A stretch of 64,000 nucleotides of DNA. It comes from Ophioderma brevispina. Taxonomy: Eukaryota > Echinodermata > Ophiuroidea > Amphilepidida > Ophiodermatidae. Of this stretch, positions 45,883 to 58,131 are shown one piece after another. Under the pieces are notes generated by a model. That model was not told the DNA's origin and searched no databases. It saw only the letters and a program-made list of their open reading frames with translations. Location of the stretch: contig JAMKCH010002894.1 in assembly GCA_023653785.1 (NCBI GenBank), positions 34,321 through 98,320 on the forward strand. Reading direction: 5' to 3'. The translations under genes and the position numbers were made by a program. Positions within the stretch are counted from its first letter, which is position 1, and each line of letters opens with the position of its first letter.

Positions 45883-48689
45883 TTATCAAGCTCTGTGGAT
45901 CCAATATATATATCCGGGCACTATGTAGCACAAATTCTACATTATGCAGATCCAGACTATGCTAAACTACACCTGTGAGCTCCTTGGCTGCTGGCTGGCA
46001 AAGTTCTTATTCTCCAATCTCTACTTATTAAGGATATTCCACAACTAGTATTTCCCAATTCTTAAAAATAGATATTACCACACCTTTATGTCCATAAACA
46101 CTACCTTGCACTGTCCATTTGATTTCCATATATTACAATTTCCTGCAAATGCTCACCTTACATTTTGGCCATCATGAAAACGACCTATTTTGCAATCTGT
46201 TTTTTGTGATCTCAAATCATAAACAAGTTGGTTGACTCATTTTCTAATTTACAGCCTTGGAATTCCTTCATCCTCTTGCACAGGTATCTATTTATAAACA
46301 ACAGGTGCATGATCTTAACATAGCACTAGGGGAATTTCCACTTCCTCTATAATTTCACAATAAACATAGTACTATTTCCTTTCCCGTGTGAAATCTTTTC
46401 TCAAGTAAAATGAGAAATCAAATATTATACTTAATGACAGACTAGAGGCGAATATAACATTGTGCAGGCATCTTTTACTGCATGACAACAAAAAATCCGA
46501 TTCGTCCTCTAACTTTGGATTGGGCTTTAGGTGACTATCTTTTATTTCTATATTACTATTTTTAATTACGACACCAAACTTCCTAAAAAGATTCAAATCT
46601 CTAAGTCACTTTTGACATGTAAAATATTTTCGTGATTCATTAAAAAATATATATAACAACAACCAAATTTGAGAGATCCAATTTTTACAACAAACAGATT
46701 TAGGGTTTTAATAACCTTGTTTTTTTTTTTCAAAATTCACAAAATTCAAAACTTCAAAACTACTAGCTCAATTTTTCCAAATCACCAAAACATTAGTTAA
46801 AAGACGATCTCTATTTTTAACATACTTAACGATAATCCCGTCCCCTTGCAAGAACCTATGAAATTGATTGCCTTTTTATATAATTTGAAGCATAAAACGG
46901 ATAAGGACAGTATTCATTAAAATATAACAAATGAAATGCAATATATAAAATAAATGCATGATTTCAAAGCTGTTATTGCAAATTCCGCAGATATCCAGTG
47001 TAATTTATCAAACCGTAAATTGTAATAGAGATATCGCGTCGGCACAACCCCTTTACTAATCCAGATTCTACAAGCGCCCACCCTCGTCAAAGTTCAATAA
47101 TTCTGCATGCATTTACTCAACTCAAGTTATTGGGGGGCAGTTGAAGAATTTTACATCATGCTGATCTCGTACACAAATAAACGGGGGGGGGGTCTAAAAA
47201 TGCATGAATTTTGTAAAATATTTGAAATTAATAGCCAAAATATCGCTAAAGTACTGTAGTTTGTTTTAGGCTCAGAGGTTTACATATCCGATACAAACAT
47301 CAGCCATAAACCGCGTGAGTTCTAGCACAGGGCACGAGACATTCTTTAATTAGGATCTGAAAAATACCGAAAATAACAACAAAAAAATCACAGCAAAAAT
47401 AGTGATCCATCTGAAAAAATTAACGTGACTAATGTGATCTTTATTTAGGGTATATTAATCACTGAAAAATAATAAGTTAAAAATCAACACTGATTCATAG
47501 CTATGGCAACAAAGGAAAATGCCAAGAAAGTGTGATTAAGGGTAGGTTCATGATTCATCGAGCTTTATAGTATCTTAGTGATATTTGTGTTTCACATTTT
47601 TCTATTCGGCATCAGCAATGATAAATGCATTTAAATCCCCCCATACCTGTTGATATTGGGAAGCCATCTCTCAAACCATGAGTGGACCGACGTTTGCTCC
47701 CAAAGTTGCAAAAGATGAAATGCATGCAGTCATTATCTTGAAGGTCACAAGGTGTCGCTATGTAGAAATTGGATTAGTACAGCGGAACACTATCATTATA
47801 TACAGAGTTGGTTTAAAGTTACACTTGGCAGTTTATTACATTTGTCTTTGTTAAAAGGCAGAATCCAAGGAGGGGCTGGATTCATGTTCATGCTTGAAAA
47901 TTAACAAATTTCATAGTCCTTGCAAAAGTCACATTTAGGCGATCCAGGGCAAACAAAGGCATGTGTACGTGCGAGGGTAAGATATGGTATTGAACCATTT
48001 TGGATTTGTAAATCCAAAAATGGTTAAAAAAGACTTCTTGTCCTAGCATAGCGATAACTCCTGTAGACATTTGCTCCTTCAATTACAAGCGCATGCGCCA
48101 GTTCGATAAAAGTATGCGCGACTTAGAGCTGTATACTTGCAGAATAACAGCTGGCACTATTTTTTTCGTGTTTATTAAATTTAGTGACTTTCTAAGGACG
48201 CGGAATCGTATTAGTATGGAAAAATAAAATGCTATGATTGTACACTATTTTTGATATAAAATAGTAAAAATATAAAAAAAATAAAAAAAATAACAAATTT
48301 GTTTGAAAAAAATTATGAACAATTAAAAAAAAAAAAAAAAACCCAAATCAGTTTGCAAATTTGCTGGAAATGTGATGTTTGTCACCAGGAGGTTTTATGC
48401 AAAGTGCGACGATGCATCTACACAGGCCCACTTTGGAAGTACGGTGTCAGAATTGGTATACTTAGTGTTAGATTCCATGCAATCGCCACAAGTTGATCTT
48501 CCAATGTGGCGGGTTTGCGATGCGTGTTTGAATATTTTGTAAGGAATTCCAGGAAACTATTTTAAATTAAAATGAGCAAATGTTGGTAATTGATAACGTT
48601 TTGTTGTCAATGGATGTATTGTGTATTCATAATGGATTTAAATCATGTAATCTAGGTCATAAATTACAAGCTTCACATTTAAAAGAAAT
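45883..48689. other. No supported gene over 2.8 kb
   Basis: AT-rich unique sequence with a G-run at about 47185-47192 and A-rich runs at 48258-48340. GGGAAGCCATCTCTC near 47658 recalls FB-C (inverted), but only over about 15 bases. Confidence 0.45.
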
Positions 48690-49600
48690 AGCCCTGGACG
48701 CTAGCACACATTTGTAACACATCTCAGTACAAAAGGTTTGAGTGATTAATTATGTTGACAGACTGACTGGGACAACCCGGAAACGTGTATCTTAAGTGCC
48801 GAAAGTGGTGCCTTAAGGAGAGGGGGCCAAAACAAAGTTGTACAGGGGTCCAAATTTGTAAATTGATTCAATCATGTTGAAAAGCACACCATGTTACGTG
48901 TCTAAACATAAGGGATTCAGAAAAGGTATAGTTTGTAATGTACAGCCTAAAGTTTCCGAGTTATAGGATAAAACAGCAAAAATCAATAATAAGGTCAGAT
49001 TTCGGTTGTACAGGGGCCAAAAAATAAAAAAAATAAAAAAAATAAAAAAAGTGCAATTATTGGTGGAGTTCATAGGATTAAAATAAGGAAAGTTTTTGAA
49101 CTGTCTTAAATCTTAGTTTCCGATTGGTAGGGGGCACAGAAGGTCAACGCCATTGCATTCAAGGGGCTGGATTCTTGTTACCCCCTATAGTCTAGTCGGG
49201 AGATAGGGTTCCCATGCACCCCATTGATATATTTGTAACCTTATATTTTTGTATTCCTCAGGGTATATGAATGATTTTGATGTTACCAAAATTACATATT
49301 GTACCATGGGGTTTCCTTTGGCGGCATCGTGGCGGCCATCTGGGTTCTGATGAAAATCGATAGAAACATAAACTTTGAACTAGACACATAGGAAAACAAA
49401 TGATACCATTTTTTTGGGATAATTGGTGCATGAGAAATCAAATGAATTGATAGGGTTATTTTCATGATCAACGTCGAGTCAGATACATTAAAAAGCCAAA
49501 AATAAAAAATAAAAGACCATTATTTGGTATAATTTAAAAGGAGCTCTTTTTTGGTAAATGAGTGGATATTGTTATAGTTATTGATCTATTACTTTTTTCT
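48690..49600 (+). repeat. Left inverted arm
   Basis: Pairs with 55670-56490. Marker words with mirror positions: CATCTCAGTAC (48720 / 56459), the GGATT..GGTATAGTTTG motif (48913-48935 / 56238-56264), CATCGTGGCGGCCATCT (about 49325 / about 55880) and GAGTCAGATACATTAAAAAG (49480 / about 55740). Confidence 0.8.
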
Positions 49601-50054
49601 AGGGAGCAGATAATACACCGCGGTTCCCCCCCCCCCAAAAAAAAACGCAACACTGGTAGGAGGCGCGATCAGTTTTGAAACAAAAGCATGGACTACTTAT
49701 TCTTTGTCGTAAGGTAAATTGGGACTGTTAGCTAATGACCCAGAAAAATTCATAAAGTTAGAGTCAATAGGAGGTTTTTTAAGATCGTCTCCAACAATCA
49801 TTAACCATTAGAACCCATTTTTACAAAAATGAGGAGCTGTTAACAACATGATGCAATGAAGAAAAGAGAAACGGATGGCAAATACAATATTGATTGCAAT
49901 CAATGCTGCAAAATTTATTGGCCACATTTCTTGCAGAACACTTTTTACGGGTCATAAAATGACTGCATTCACATAATTATTATTGAACTGATAATAATAA
50001 AAACAATTTAATGGGATAAAATAGTCTCAAGAAGAAAACGACGTCATTAGACAA
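48967..50054 (+). repeat. Tandem unit A (about 1.1 kb)
   Basis: Direct copy of 50055-51195. Shared blocks in order: CAATAATAAGG.TCA, GGTCAACGCCATTGCATT, CTAGTCGGGAG, GAATGATTTTGATGT, GGCGGCCATCT, GAACTAGACAC, AAAAGGAGCTCTTTT, a C-run followed by an A-run (49626-49647), GACTACTTATTCTTTGTCG, GTCTCCAACAATCA and GATAATAATAAA. Units diverge by scattered small indels, so the duplication is old. Confidence 0.85.
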
Positions 50055-51195
50055 ACAAAAATCCATAATAAGGGGTCAATTTTCAGTTGTACGTGGTCAA
50101 ATTTTAAAGTTACCACTCCCTACTCCGTTTGGATAAAAAACTGTGTCCAATTTTTGTGGAGTTCATTGGAATTAAATAAGGATATTTTTGCTGTCTTAAA
50201 AATAAATGTGCTTATTTTCCGAGGTGGGGGCACCAAGGGTCCAACGCCATTGCATTTCAATTGGGCTTGATCTTGTACGCCCCTAGAGTACCCTAGTCGG
50301 GAGTAGGGTTTTCCCTGCCCCATTTATATATTGTTTTGCTAACCTAATTTTGTAATCCCTCCAGGTGTCTAGTGAATGATTTTGATGTATTCCCCAAATT
50401 AAATATTGTCCCATTGGGTTCCTTTGGCGGCTGCCATCGTGGCGGCCATCTTGGCTTCTGATGAAAATCGATTATGAACATACTTTTGAACTAGACACCA
50501 TAGGAAACAATATCAAAACCATGTTTTTGGATAATTGGTGCATATACATCATTGATAGGGTTATTTGCATGATTCAGTCGAGTCAGAATACATGAAAAAT
50601 CCAAAAAATAAAAAATAAATCAGCACCATTGTTGTAAAAGGAGCTCTTTTTGGGTACATTGAGATGGATATTGTTATGTTTATGATCTTTATCTTTTTGG
50701 GTTTTTTTTTTTTTTTAACTTTACACAAAAAAAACAACACCGTTTTCCTTTTTCCCTCATCCTCCTTACTTGCTCCCCCCCCCCCCCAAAAAAAACTCAC
50801 ACTTTAAGGCGCCATAGTTTTGAACAAAAGCATGAGACTACTTATTCTTTGTCGAAAGGTAAGATGGGACTTTAGCTAAATATCCTGAAAAGTGCATAAA
50901 GTTAGAGTCATATTTTTTTAAGATATGTCTCCAACAATCAATTAACCTTAGAACCCATTTACCAAAATGAGGCCTGGGTACCAACATGACTGGCCAATGA
51001 AGAAAAGATGGACTGGCAAAAACATATTTATTGCAATCAAGCAAACATTTCTTGTCCACTGTCTTGCAGAACAAACGTTATAAAAACCGGGTCAACTACT
51101 GCCTTTACATCATTATTATTTAAAACTGATAATAATAAACAATTTTCATGGTGATAACATATGTTTTCAATAAAGAAAACTCAGAAGTCAGAGAC
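50055..51195 (+). repeat. Tandem unit B (about 1.1 kb)
   Basis: Second direct copy of the arm, without the outermost 280 bp or so that carry the element end. It preserves the C-run/A-run junction at about 50776-50795. The frames at 50561-50800 and 50838-51074 are repeat sequence. Confidence 0.85.
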
Positions 51196-51679
51196 AAAAA
51201 CTCCCACATTACATAAAATGATAAATTGCCGTTTTGGGGCGTTTAACTGCAACCTGCTTGTTACTGAAAATAATGTACTTCATCAACTTTATAAAGTACA
51301 CCTATGTTTTAAACCAAACTCAATAACATCATCAGTATATTCATTCTGGCATTAAATTTTTGGGTTAGATAACTCCCTGTGTGTGTCTGTCACAAATGAT
51401 GATAATGATAGCTCTAATCCAAAACGTCGTTATTTGGACAATACGAATGTTTGTTGATCATATATTCCTACGTTCGATTCGACGACGATCTTTAAGTGGT
51501 TAAAATGGCCGTTTTCAGCTGATTATTATTTCCCAATGTAAAACATGATTATTTCATATGTGTTGCACAAGCAAAACCTGTCTTTTAACAAAAGGGGAAA
51601 ATTGGTTGTGCTTAGAGATTCATATTTGTGCAAAACGTGCAGTGCCGTATTTGTCGTTATTATAGCGGTGGTGTATTAT
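51196..51679. other. Interior, no feature seen
   Basis: Unique-looking AT-rich sequence between unit B and an inverted fragment. Confidence 0.4.
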
Positions 51680-51860
51680 TTGGTTATTGGATCCTGCGTT
51701 CACTGATTTCTTTTCTGGGGTCATATCTTAAAAATATTGACTCTACATTTATAACTTTCAAGGATATTATCTAACAGTCCCATCGTACCTTACAAAAAAG
51801 AATAAGTCTTGCACTGCTTTGGTTCAAACCTTATGGCGCATGCCACCAATTGTTGCGTTT
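51680..51860 (-). repeat. Short inverted copy of part of unit A/B
   Basis: CTAACAGTCCCATCGTACCTTAC..AAAGAATAAGTC and GGGGTCATATCTTAAAAATATTGACTCTA mirror 49650-49810 and 50805-50945. Arm fragments therefore exist in a third place. Confidence 0.7.
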
Positions 51861-53039
51861 TTGGGACACACGTAGTATTAGTTAGAAATGGTTGGTGAAC
51901 TAACAATCGTAGCATAGTTGTAGTTTAGCAATGGATAAACCATGCCAAACCAAACGTATAACCGTGGGTGTGGGCGAACAGACTGAGTACTGTCCGAAAT
52001 GCACTCTTGTTATTTTACAGACTGGTTTGATCATCTAGATTTAATGCGGCAGGGGGCCACCGACTGACAGCTGCTCAGCTACTACCATTCGGAAAGACGA
52101 CTCGTTAAACCCACATGATTCAACCTGTCGCATGATGGTGTCTGTAATCACTTCAGTAGAAACCTTGCTGATAAGATTTATCAACAATGGGTTATCATCG
52201 GCTCATGCAAAACTTTACTAACACAAAGAGTGAATAACATTGTAGTGCAGCACAAATTGGGGACCTCAACATCACAAATCCCTCCTACCCGTAAACACAA
52301 TTATCACCACCATGCAGCTGTTTGCTACAGAATGTATCTTTCGTGGAAAATTGGAAGGAAAGTAATGGAAAGACTGAGAACGCTTAAAACTTCCCGTATT
52401 AAAAAAAAAACAAAAAAAAAACGAGCCTAAAAACCGAGCACTGAAATAGCATGGGCTTATCACTAAACTAGAGCTATAATCATCTACGTAGCATGCAGGC
52501 GAGATCTGTTTGCAAGACAGGCGAATTAACCACCAGTCCTCTCGCACATCCTTTAACAACCTAACGTACAGCACGTACATTTGTGATACACCGACGCTAC
52601 TAACATGCCATGGAGACAGAGCCAGGATCTAAAAAAGCTGTTGTGCATCTGGATGCATCCACTGCTGTTCTAAATTATCATTCAAGACAGTGATTTGGTA
52701 AGATAAGGTGTGCTACTGACAATCACTGCTCTTTTGTACATACTAGAGGTTGGAAGATATGGTGGCTCCCCAACACCAAGTAGAAAAGTGAGGAAGCCTG
52801 AAGGCCTTAGTCTAACAGTGCCATCATCTCTGTCGCATATGAGTTGCCTATGGCATATAAGCCTGGGGTACAACAAACAAATAAACAAGTTGAGGTTGGT
52901 CTGTTGCTTAGTCAAATTATCAAGGAAGGCTTCACAATCGAGTCAAAGTCCTTCCCGTACCTCCTCATTTTAATGAGATCAAAGTCCTCACTAATTCTCC
53001 CACACGTAGTATATGGCATATCGGATTTGGTTACCTGTC
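51861..53039. other. Interior, no recognised gene
   Basis: Frames at 52272-52580 and 52710-52973 lack known motifs. At about 52495-52545, minus strand, a GACTGGTGGTTAATTCGCC word resembles a tRNA A-box region but no B box follows. Confidence 0.4.
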
Positions 53040-54180
53040 AACGTTCACCGCACCCCCCATCTCATCTACCTGTATGTATGTATGGATACTAACTCCCCTC
53101 AACCTCTTCACCTCATCACACTTTCCACCTTTTTCTTCCATCATCCCTCTACTCTTTTCTCGCATCTTCCCACACACAATGTGCCGCATAGTCGACCTTA
53201 CTACTAACCTCCACTCCAACCCTTTTACCATCACTTTTCTTCCCAAGGTTTTAACCTTTCAGACATTTACTCCTCAATTCCTTCTTCCATTTCCCAACGC
53301 TCCCTCACTCCCTTTCATTTGTCTCATACCAAGGATTAGCATACAACATCCGCTCATCAAACCTTCTTTTTGTTTGCACTCTCCCCGTAACCCTAATCAA
53401 ACACAATTGCAATATCAAACGGCGACAATACAGACCTTAATGCACCCCACCTTCACCTCAAACTCCTCAGCCAAATCAGAACCCCACTCAAAACGCTTGT
53501 CTTGCTGCTCCTCAGACAAACTCTTCACCGCTCTAACCATGTTCTGGTATAACCACTTGCCTCACGCCCACAAAAATTACTTTCTTCAGTACTCTAATCA
53601 ATGCCTTCTCCAATTGAAAAGTCCACAAACACGATAGCACATTTCCCGTCTTCCCTGTTACATTATAGCCAATATTCCTCTGCAACCTCCCCACAGGACC
53701 ACTGCATCTACCGTTCCCTTCCCCTGGGCAGATAACCAAATTGCATCTCATTCCCTTTCACGAATCCCTACACTGCAATTCTATTCTATAGTTCCCTCTC
53801 CACAATTTTCAATTGCAATGCTCCACAACTTCACTACTTCCTTCAAACCACTAGACGCACCACATTTCATTCACCCCTTCCTTAAAAAAATGGAACTCCC
53901 GACACTCCACCGCCTACTCCTCGCACCCTCCTCCTTAACACTCTCCTCGGACCAACTACAACGCCACCAATCACACCAATCCCATCTCTCCACTCCATGA
54001 TAATATCAACACTCAGCTCCGATGTTCCAGAGCCTCCTATTTTCATTTCTCGTGATGCCATTCAACCACTTCTCCCGCTGACCCCTCAACTGGCCCTTCC
54101 ACTCACCATCAGTCTACCTTCTGATCTTACTACTAATTTTCCTCATTCATGATTTCTCCATATTCTCTTTCCAGACTCTC
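53040..54180 (-). pseudogene. Degraded non-LTR reverse-transcriptase relic
   Basis: On minus, and only by changing frames, one reads in order VVKLWSIAIENCGEG (about 53815), MQFGYLP (about 53735), then a VDFS..G equivalent of the FVDLEKAFDR block with RVLKKVIF (about 53590-53650). EEFEVKVG (about 53480) follows, then a KVD..CVWED segment near 53200, where homologues carry a C..CGK..C..C metal-binding motif. These are RT blocks A-C plus the C-terminal region of a LINE-type RT with a Cys-rich tail. There are many stops and shifts. The plus-strand frame of 187 codons at 53074-53637 is its shadow. Identification by memory of motifs is good for RT, weak for clade. Confidence 0.7.
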
Positions 54181-54234
54181 ATACCTCTATCTTTCTCACT
54201 GATATCCAAGTTACCTTCCTCGTGAGCTCGAGAA

Positions 54235-54312
54235 CTTTCTGGATTTCATCATCTCTGGATGCACCTGCTTTAATGGCTGCATCACCAGAGATGAAAGAAT
54301 CCAGAAAGTTCA
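54235..54312. repeat. Hairpin with 24-base arms
   Basis: CTTTCTGGATT.CATCATCTCTGG (54235-54259) is mirrored by CCAGAGATGAAAGAATCCAGAAAG (54288-54312). Frames on both strands run through it. Confidence 0.85.
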
Positions 54313-54597
54313 TGAGCCCATGTGGGAGGAGTTCACCTGACGACTTGATCAAGGTTGTTAGGGGAAGAGGTCGGGAAGTTGACTTTGACTTAGTGAATGC
54401 CTCCTTATATACCACAATGAACAGTGCCACGTCTCAAACATTGTAACTAGCTTTTGTCACTGGATTAATCTTGGCAAAAGCACTCAAGTCGTGAATATAC
54501 AGTCTCATGTGGGCCTTTACTTTTCCTCCCACTTCTCTATTCTGGATTGGGAAGCCATATCTCCTCTCAACTCGGTGTACAGACGACACAAGCCGTG

Positions 54598-54831
54598 TTA
54601 TATACTATAAGTACCAACAACCCCCTTTTTCCGCCTAATAACGCGGTCTTTATTAAATTTACCAACAACCGTATAGTTTTTCAAATGGGCAGCATCTTTA
54701 CCATCCTGCTGTCCAATGGCCTGGTTCGTAGCATTTGGCTTATCACGCATGTAAGTGCTGTACTGGTTAAACGGATGTACTGTACGGCAGGACTGGTGGG
54801 ATGAACCATATTTTAGATCATACAGCTCCAA
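54598..54831 (-). other. Unrecognised open frame of 77 codons
   Basis: Protein-like and basic (contains RDKPNATNQAIGQQDGKDAA and a C-terminal DRVIRRKKGVVGTYSI before a stop). Another minus frame just upstream shows CILCGKLKGRTWKDERC, which might be half a zinc-binding unit. It could be the tail of a mobile-element protein broken by a frameshift. No family is recognised. Confidence 0.3.
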
Positions 54832-55124
54832 TTCTAGTACTTCGAGCTCATTATGTTTCCAACTCGATCTTTACCTTTATGTTTCTGTCTTTTTGAAATA
54901 CCGGGATAGTTTGAGCATCTCTCATCTTTCCATGTCCTACCTTTCAATTTTCCGCACAATATACATTTTGGATGAACAGTTGCATAGCAGTTGATAATTT
55001 GGTTTATGTTTACGAGGGATTGTGGTGTTTGAGGGTTCAGTAGTTTGTGAACACAATTTCAACTCAAACTTGTGTTTCAGTAAAGTTTTTGGAAGCAGCC
55101 TATCTTCTTCTTACGTGTCCCAAG

Positions 55125-55421
55125 TCAGCAGTAATGGCTTGTGGTGGTGTCAGGATTTTCACTGAGTAAGCTGATCCTGGGGCCGCGTGTTCTATGATAA
55201 TGAAGGGCGCTCCTAAATGGCCCTCTGTTTTTAGACTTTTTAGGGGCCCTTGAGAAATCCATTTTTTCTAAATCTTCACCAGCAAGGCTCTCCGGAATGT
55301 GATTACAGACATCACCCACGGCCCCACGCATAGGGTGAAATATGAGGTTCAAGAAGCGTCTAACACCAATGTAGCCGAGCCATTTCTCAGTAGCGGACCC
55401 CCTGACTTTACTGAGCAGCAT
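55125..55421 (-). other. Unrecognised open frame of 98 codons
   Basis: Balanced amino-acid composition unlike the AT-driven frames around it (includes WLGYIGVRRFLNLIFHPMRG and CNHIPESLAGEDLEKMDFS). It lies on the same strand as the RT relic and the 77-codon frame, inside the large inverted structure. It might be a remnant of an element-encoded protein. No motif is known to me. Confidence 0.3.
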
Positions 55422-55669
55422 TGAATGTAATGCTCAATACTACTCGCTTAAAATACAATTTACAGTAGGCGTTTCCGGAGTACTTCTCTTATTCGCCCAC
55501 CCCCTTTTATCATCAGCATGTTAGCATGGACATGCTATGATTGTTCTGATAACTAACTTCATTAACACCATTTCTAAGCTAAGACTAACTCACACGATTC
55601 ATCTGCAGCTAGAAAAGAAAATAGTAATATATAATTTTATATTTGATATTTTAATAACATTAGGAGTGG

Positions 55670-56490
55670 GGTATAAATGGGTCATGTGTCATGAGTCAAA
55701 TATGGTGGTATGGTTATTTTTTAATTTTTCGGCCTTTTCATGTATTCGACTATTTGAATCATGTAAATAACCCTCTCAATCGATTTCTCATGCTCAAAAT
55801 TACCCAAAATGCTTTAATTGTTTTCCTCTGGTTCTATTTTAAAGGTTATCGATTTTCGGCCAAATCCACGATGGCCACCATTTTTGGCTGCCAAGGACCA
55901 CGCATGGGACAATATTTATCTTGGGACATCAACTTCTCAACGAGACCTTGATGATTACAAAAATGTCTTTTAAGAGAAAAATCTCAAACTGGGGTTCCGG
56001 GGTAACCCTATCCTCCCCCGACACTCTTTCTTAAGCACGCCATTTGAGACACTCAAAACTATCCTGATTTTTTCCTATATCTCTACCAATCATTTGCACC
56101 ATTTTGTATTTATCCAAATCGGAGCAATTTTAAATTTACTCACTGCCCTGTACAACTGAAATTGCCTTATTATTTTATTGATTTTTTCTGTTTTTTTTTG
56201 GAGCCTATAACTCTGAAACTTATAGGCTGTACATATACAAACTATACCTTTTCTGAAAAAATCCGTATTGTTAGACACGTAACATGGTGTGCTTGTCAAC
56301 ATTATTGGACAATTACAAATTTTGACCCCTGTACAAACTTGTTTTGGCCCCCTCCTCCTTAAGGCACCACTTGCGGCACTTAGAATCCCGTTTCAGGGGT
56401 TCCGGTCAGTCTGTCAACACATAATTAATCCCTCAAATAAACCTTTTGTACTTGAGATGGTTAAAAATATGTGGCTAGCTCCTGGGTTAA
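55670..56490 (-). repeat. Right inverted arm
   Basis: Mirror of 48690-49600. Outer words CATCTC.AGTACAAAAGGTTT (inverted at 56459), GACAGACTGAC (inverted near 56410) and CATGTTACGTGTCTAA (inverted near 56280). The inner limit is set where similarity fades near 55670. Confidence 0.8.
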
Positions 56491-58131
56491 ATAATCGTGG
56501 ATCAGTTTTATTGTAAAAGTGGAGGTATACTGAATATAGCCAGTGTCCCACAAAACGCCTTTCGCAAGATAGGTTGACAGAGGTACGAGAGGTACCGTGG
56601 TGAACGTAATTACCAGGTCCGTCCGGGAGCCCACATCTGCTCGTAACGACTAATAACGCGTGTACTTAAATTTTAATTGTTTCAACCGTAACCCGTTCAC
56701 GGCGACTTGCAACATAAAAAAACAAAAAGAACCGTTGAAAGTTATGCTTCAATGACTGTTTACAATTGGTGATTAGGAAAATTTGAAAGATAACTTCGCA
56801 ACGGTATATCCATTTCAAAATTCAAGTGTTCCTGAATTGCTGAGAACTACGTTATTTGAGGAGCCGGTGCTTCTAAGTGGTCTTTTTAGTAAAAGTGGAC
56901 CAACCGGCCCCTGAAATAGTCGTTTTTTGGACGTTTTTAAAACACATCAGTCATCGCCAAGAAAGTGATTTCATGTCAAATTTTCTCCTAAATTTTATCC
57001 AAAGAAATAAGCAACAAATCCAAAATTGTGAACCTTTATTCCCTTTTGTGGAATTTCAGGTCGCACCACCCCCCCCCCTCGTGCGGTACGCCTGCTTGAA
57101 GTTCCTCTTTTTTTCTTACTCACTCCATAGATGTTTTTATTTTTTTTATCTGGATTTTGAGGGGTGTAACCGCTGACAAAGGGGTGCATGTAGAACAAAT
57201 CCAGTTAATCAAATGCACTTTTATTAGCATACAATCTTCACCTTAAATGCGAAAATACTGACCGACTGGTCACTGTCATTTTGATTAATCCCAGGGGGGT
57301 GAAGCCTATTCATTAATAAACCGTCATCCGTAGGACTGATAGTTTTTCCCTTACGAACATTTCAATTCCCTTATTTTCACCACTCGGACAAAAACTACGC
57401 AAAATCTTGTAGATTCAATTTGTTAATTTCAGATATTTTGCATTCACAAGACACATACAGTTCTGAATCATTAAAAATGAGTGAACGTTTATATTATATA
57501 CACATACGAGTGTAAGATACGATATAGAAATTACTTTCCATTTAGTCGAGCACCACTTACCAAGCAGAAAATGTAAGCATGAACATATGATCAGCGTACC
57601 GTTTTCGGCCACCATTTGTAGAACTTATTGTTCACATCTGTCAAGATAATTATTCACCGTCCGTTAAAGGCTAAACCATCTTGTCATATCGTGTTATCTA
57701 AGTCTAAAGCCCTCAAGCTGATTATCAAACAAATCGGCAGGCGGTGTACTACGAACACGGTTTTGTCGCATCTTATGAGAGAATTTTTCCACAGGACCCG
57801 CCCACGCGAGTAAAACGACTGTACATATGACTCCAACAAATCTTTTCGCCACGTCCCTTCTCAACGCCTATTTTTGTATGACTACTAAACTCATATTTCA
57901 CCAAAGTGCTTGTCCAAAAATTGTTTGTAATGATACCTATTATATTGATACGTGTCCAATAGAAATAGCTATTACGTTTTTATTATTTACGCAACTTCGG
58001 AAACCAAACTCAGGCATTGGGATAGGGTTAAATGAAGTGTGAGTTTCATCATACACACAAACAAGAGCCACATGCCGACGTTTCACCTCCTAGTTTAACG
58101 TCAAGGGGCGGTAACTAGAACGACACAATGT
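56491..58131. other. No supported gene
   Basis: No recognisable frame. GGTCGCACCACCCCCCCCCC..CGTGCGGTACGCCTG near 57060-57095 resembles the right end of the hAT-type MITE at 26899. A partner end was not found. Confidence 0.4.

Larger units (their letters stand above)
48690..56490. mobile_element. Large structure with long inverted terminal arms, about 7.8 kb
   Basis: The two ends are inverted copies. The left reads CATCTCAGTACAAAAGGTTT (48720), TTAATTATGTTGACAGACTGAC, GTGGTGCCTTAAGGAG, GGCCAAAACAAAGTTGTACAGG, AGCACACCATGTTACGTGTC. The right (55670-56490) carries each of these on the opposite strand in mirror order. Similarity continues inwards for roughly 800 bp to the GGCGGCCATC region. The interior holds a tandem copy of the left arm, a shorter inverted piece and a non-LTR RT relic. 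No transposase is recognised. This is a foldback-type organisation; sea urchin TU elements are a known analogue, but no sequence kinship is claimed. Confidence 0.75.

Noticed and set aside
47650..47695. Further FB-C copy
   Set aside because: Similarity is limited to about 15 bases around GGGAAGCCATCTC.
52495..52545. Another tRNA-derived SINE head on the minus strand
   Set aside because: An A-box-like word is present but no B box follows at the right distance.
53074..53637. 187-codon plus-strand frame, longest in the window
   Set aside because: Pro/Ser/Thr/Phe-rich composition is the complement of a G/A-rich RT relic on the minus strand.
57060..57095. Right end of another hAT-type MITE
   Set aside because: Only about 12 bases resemble GGTACGCC..; no partner end or 8-bp duplication found.
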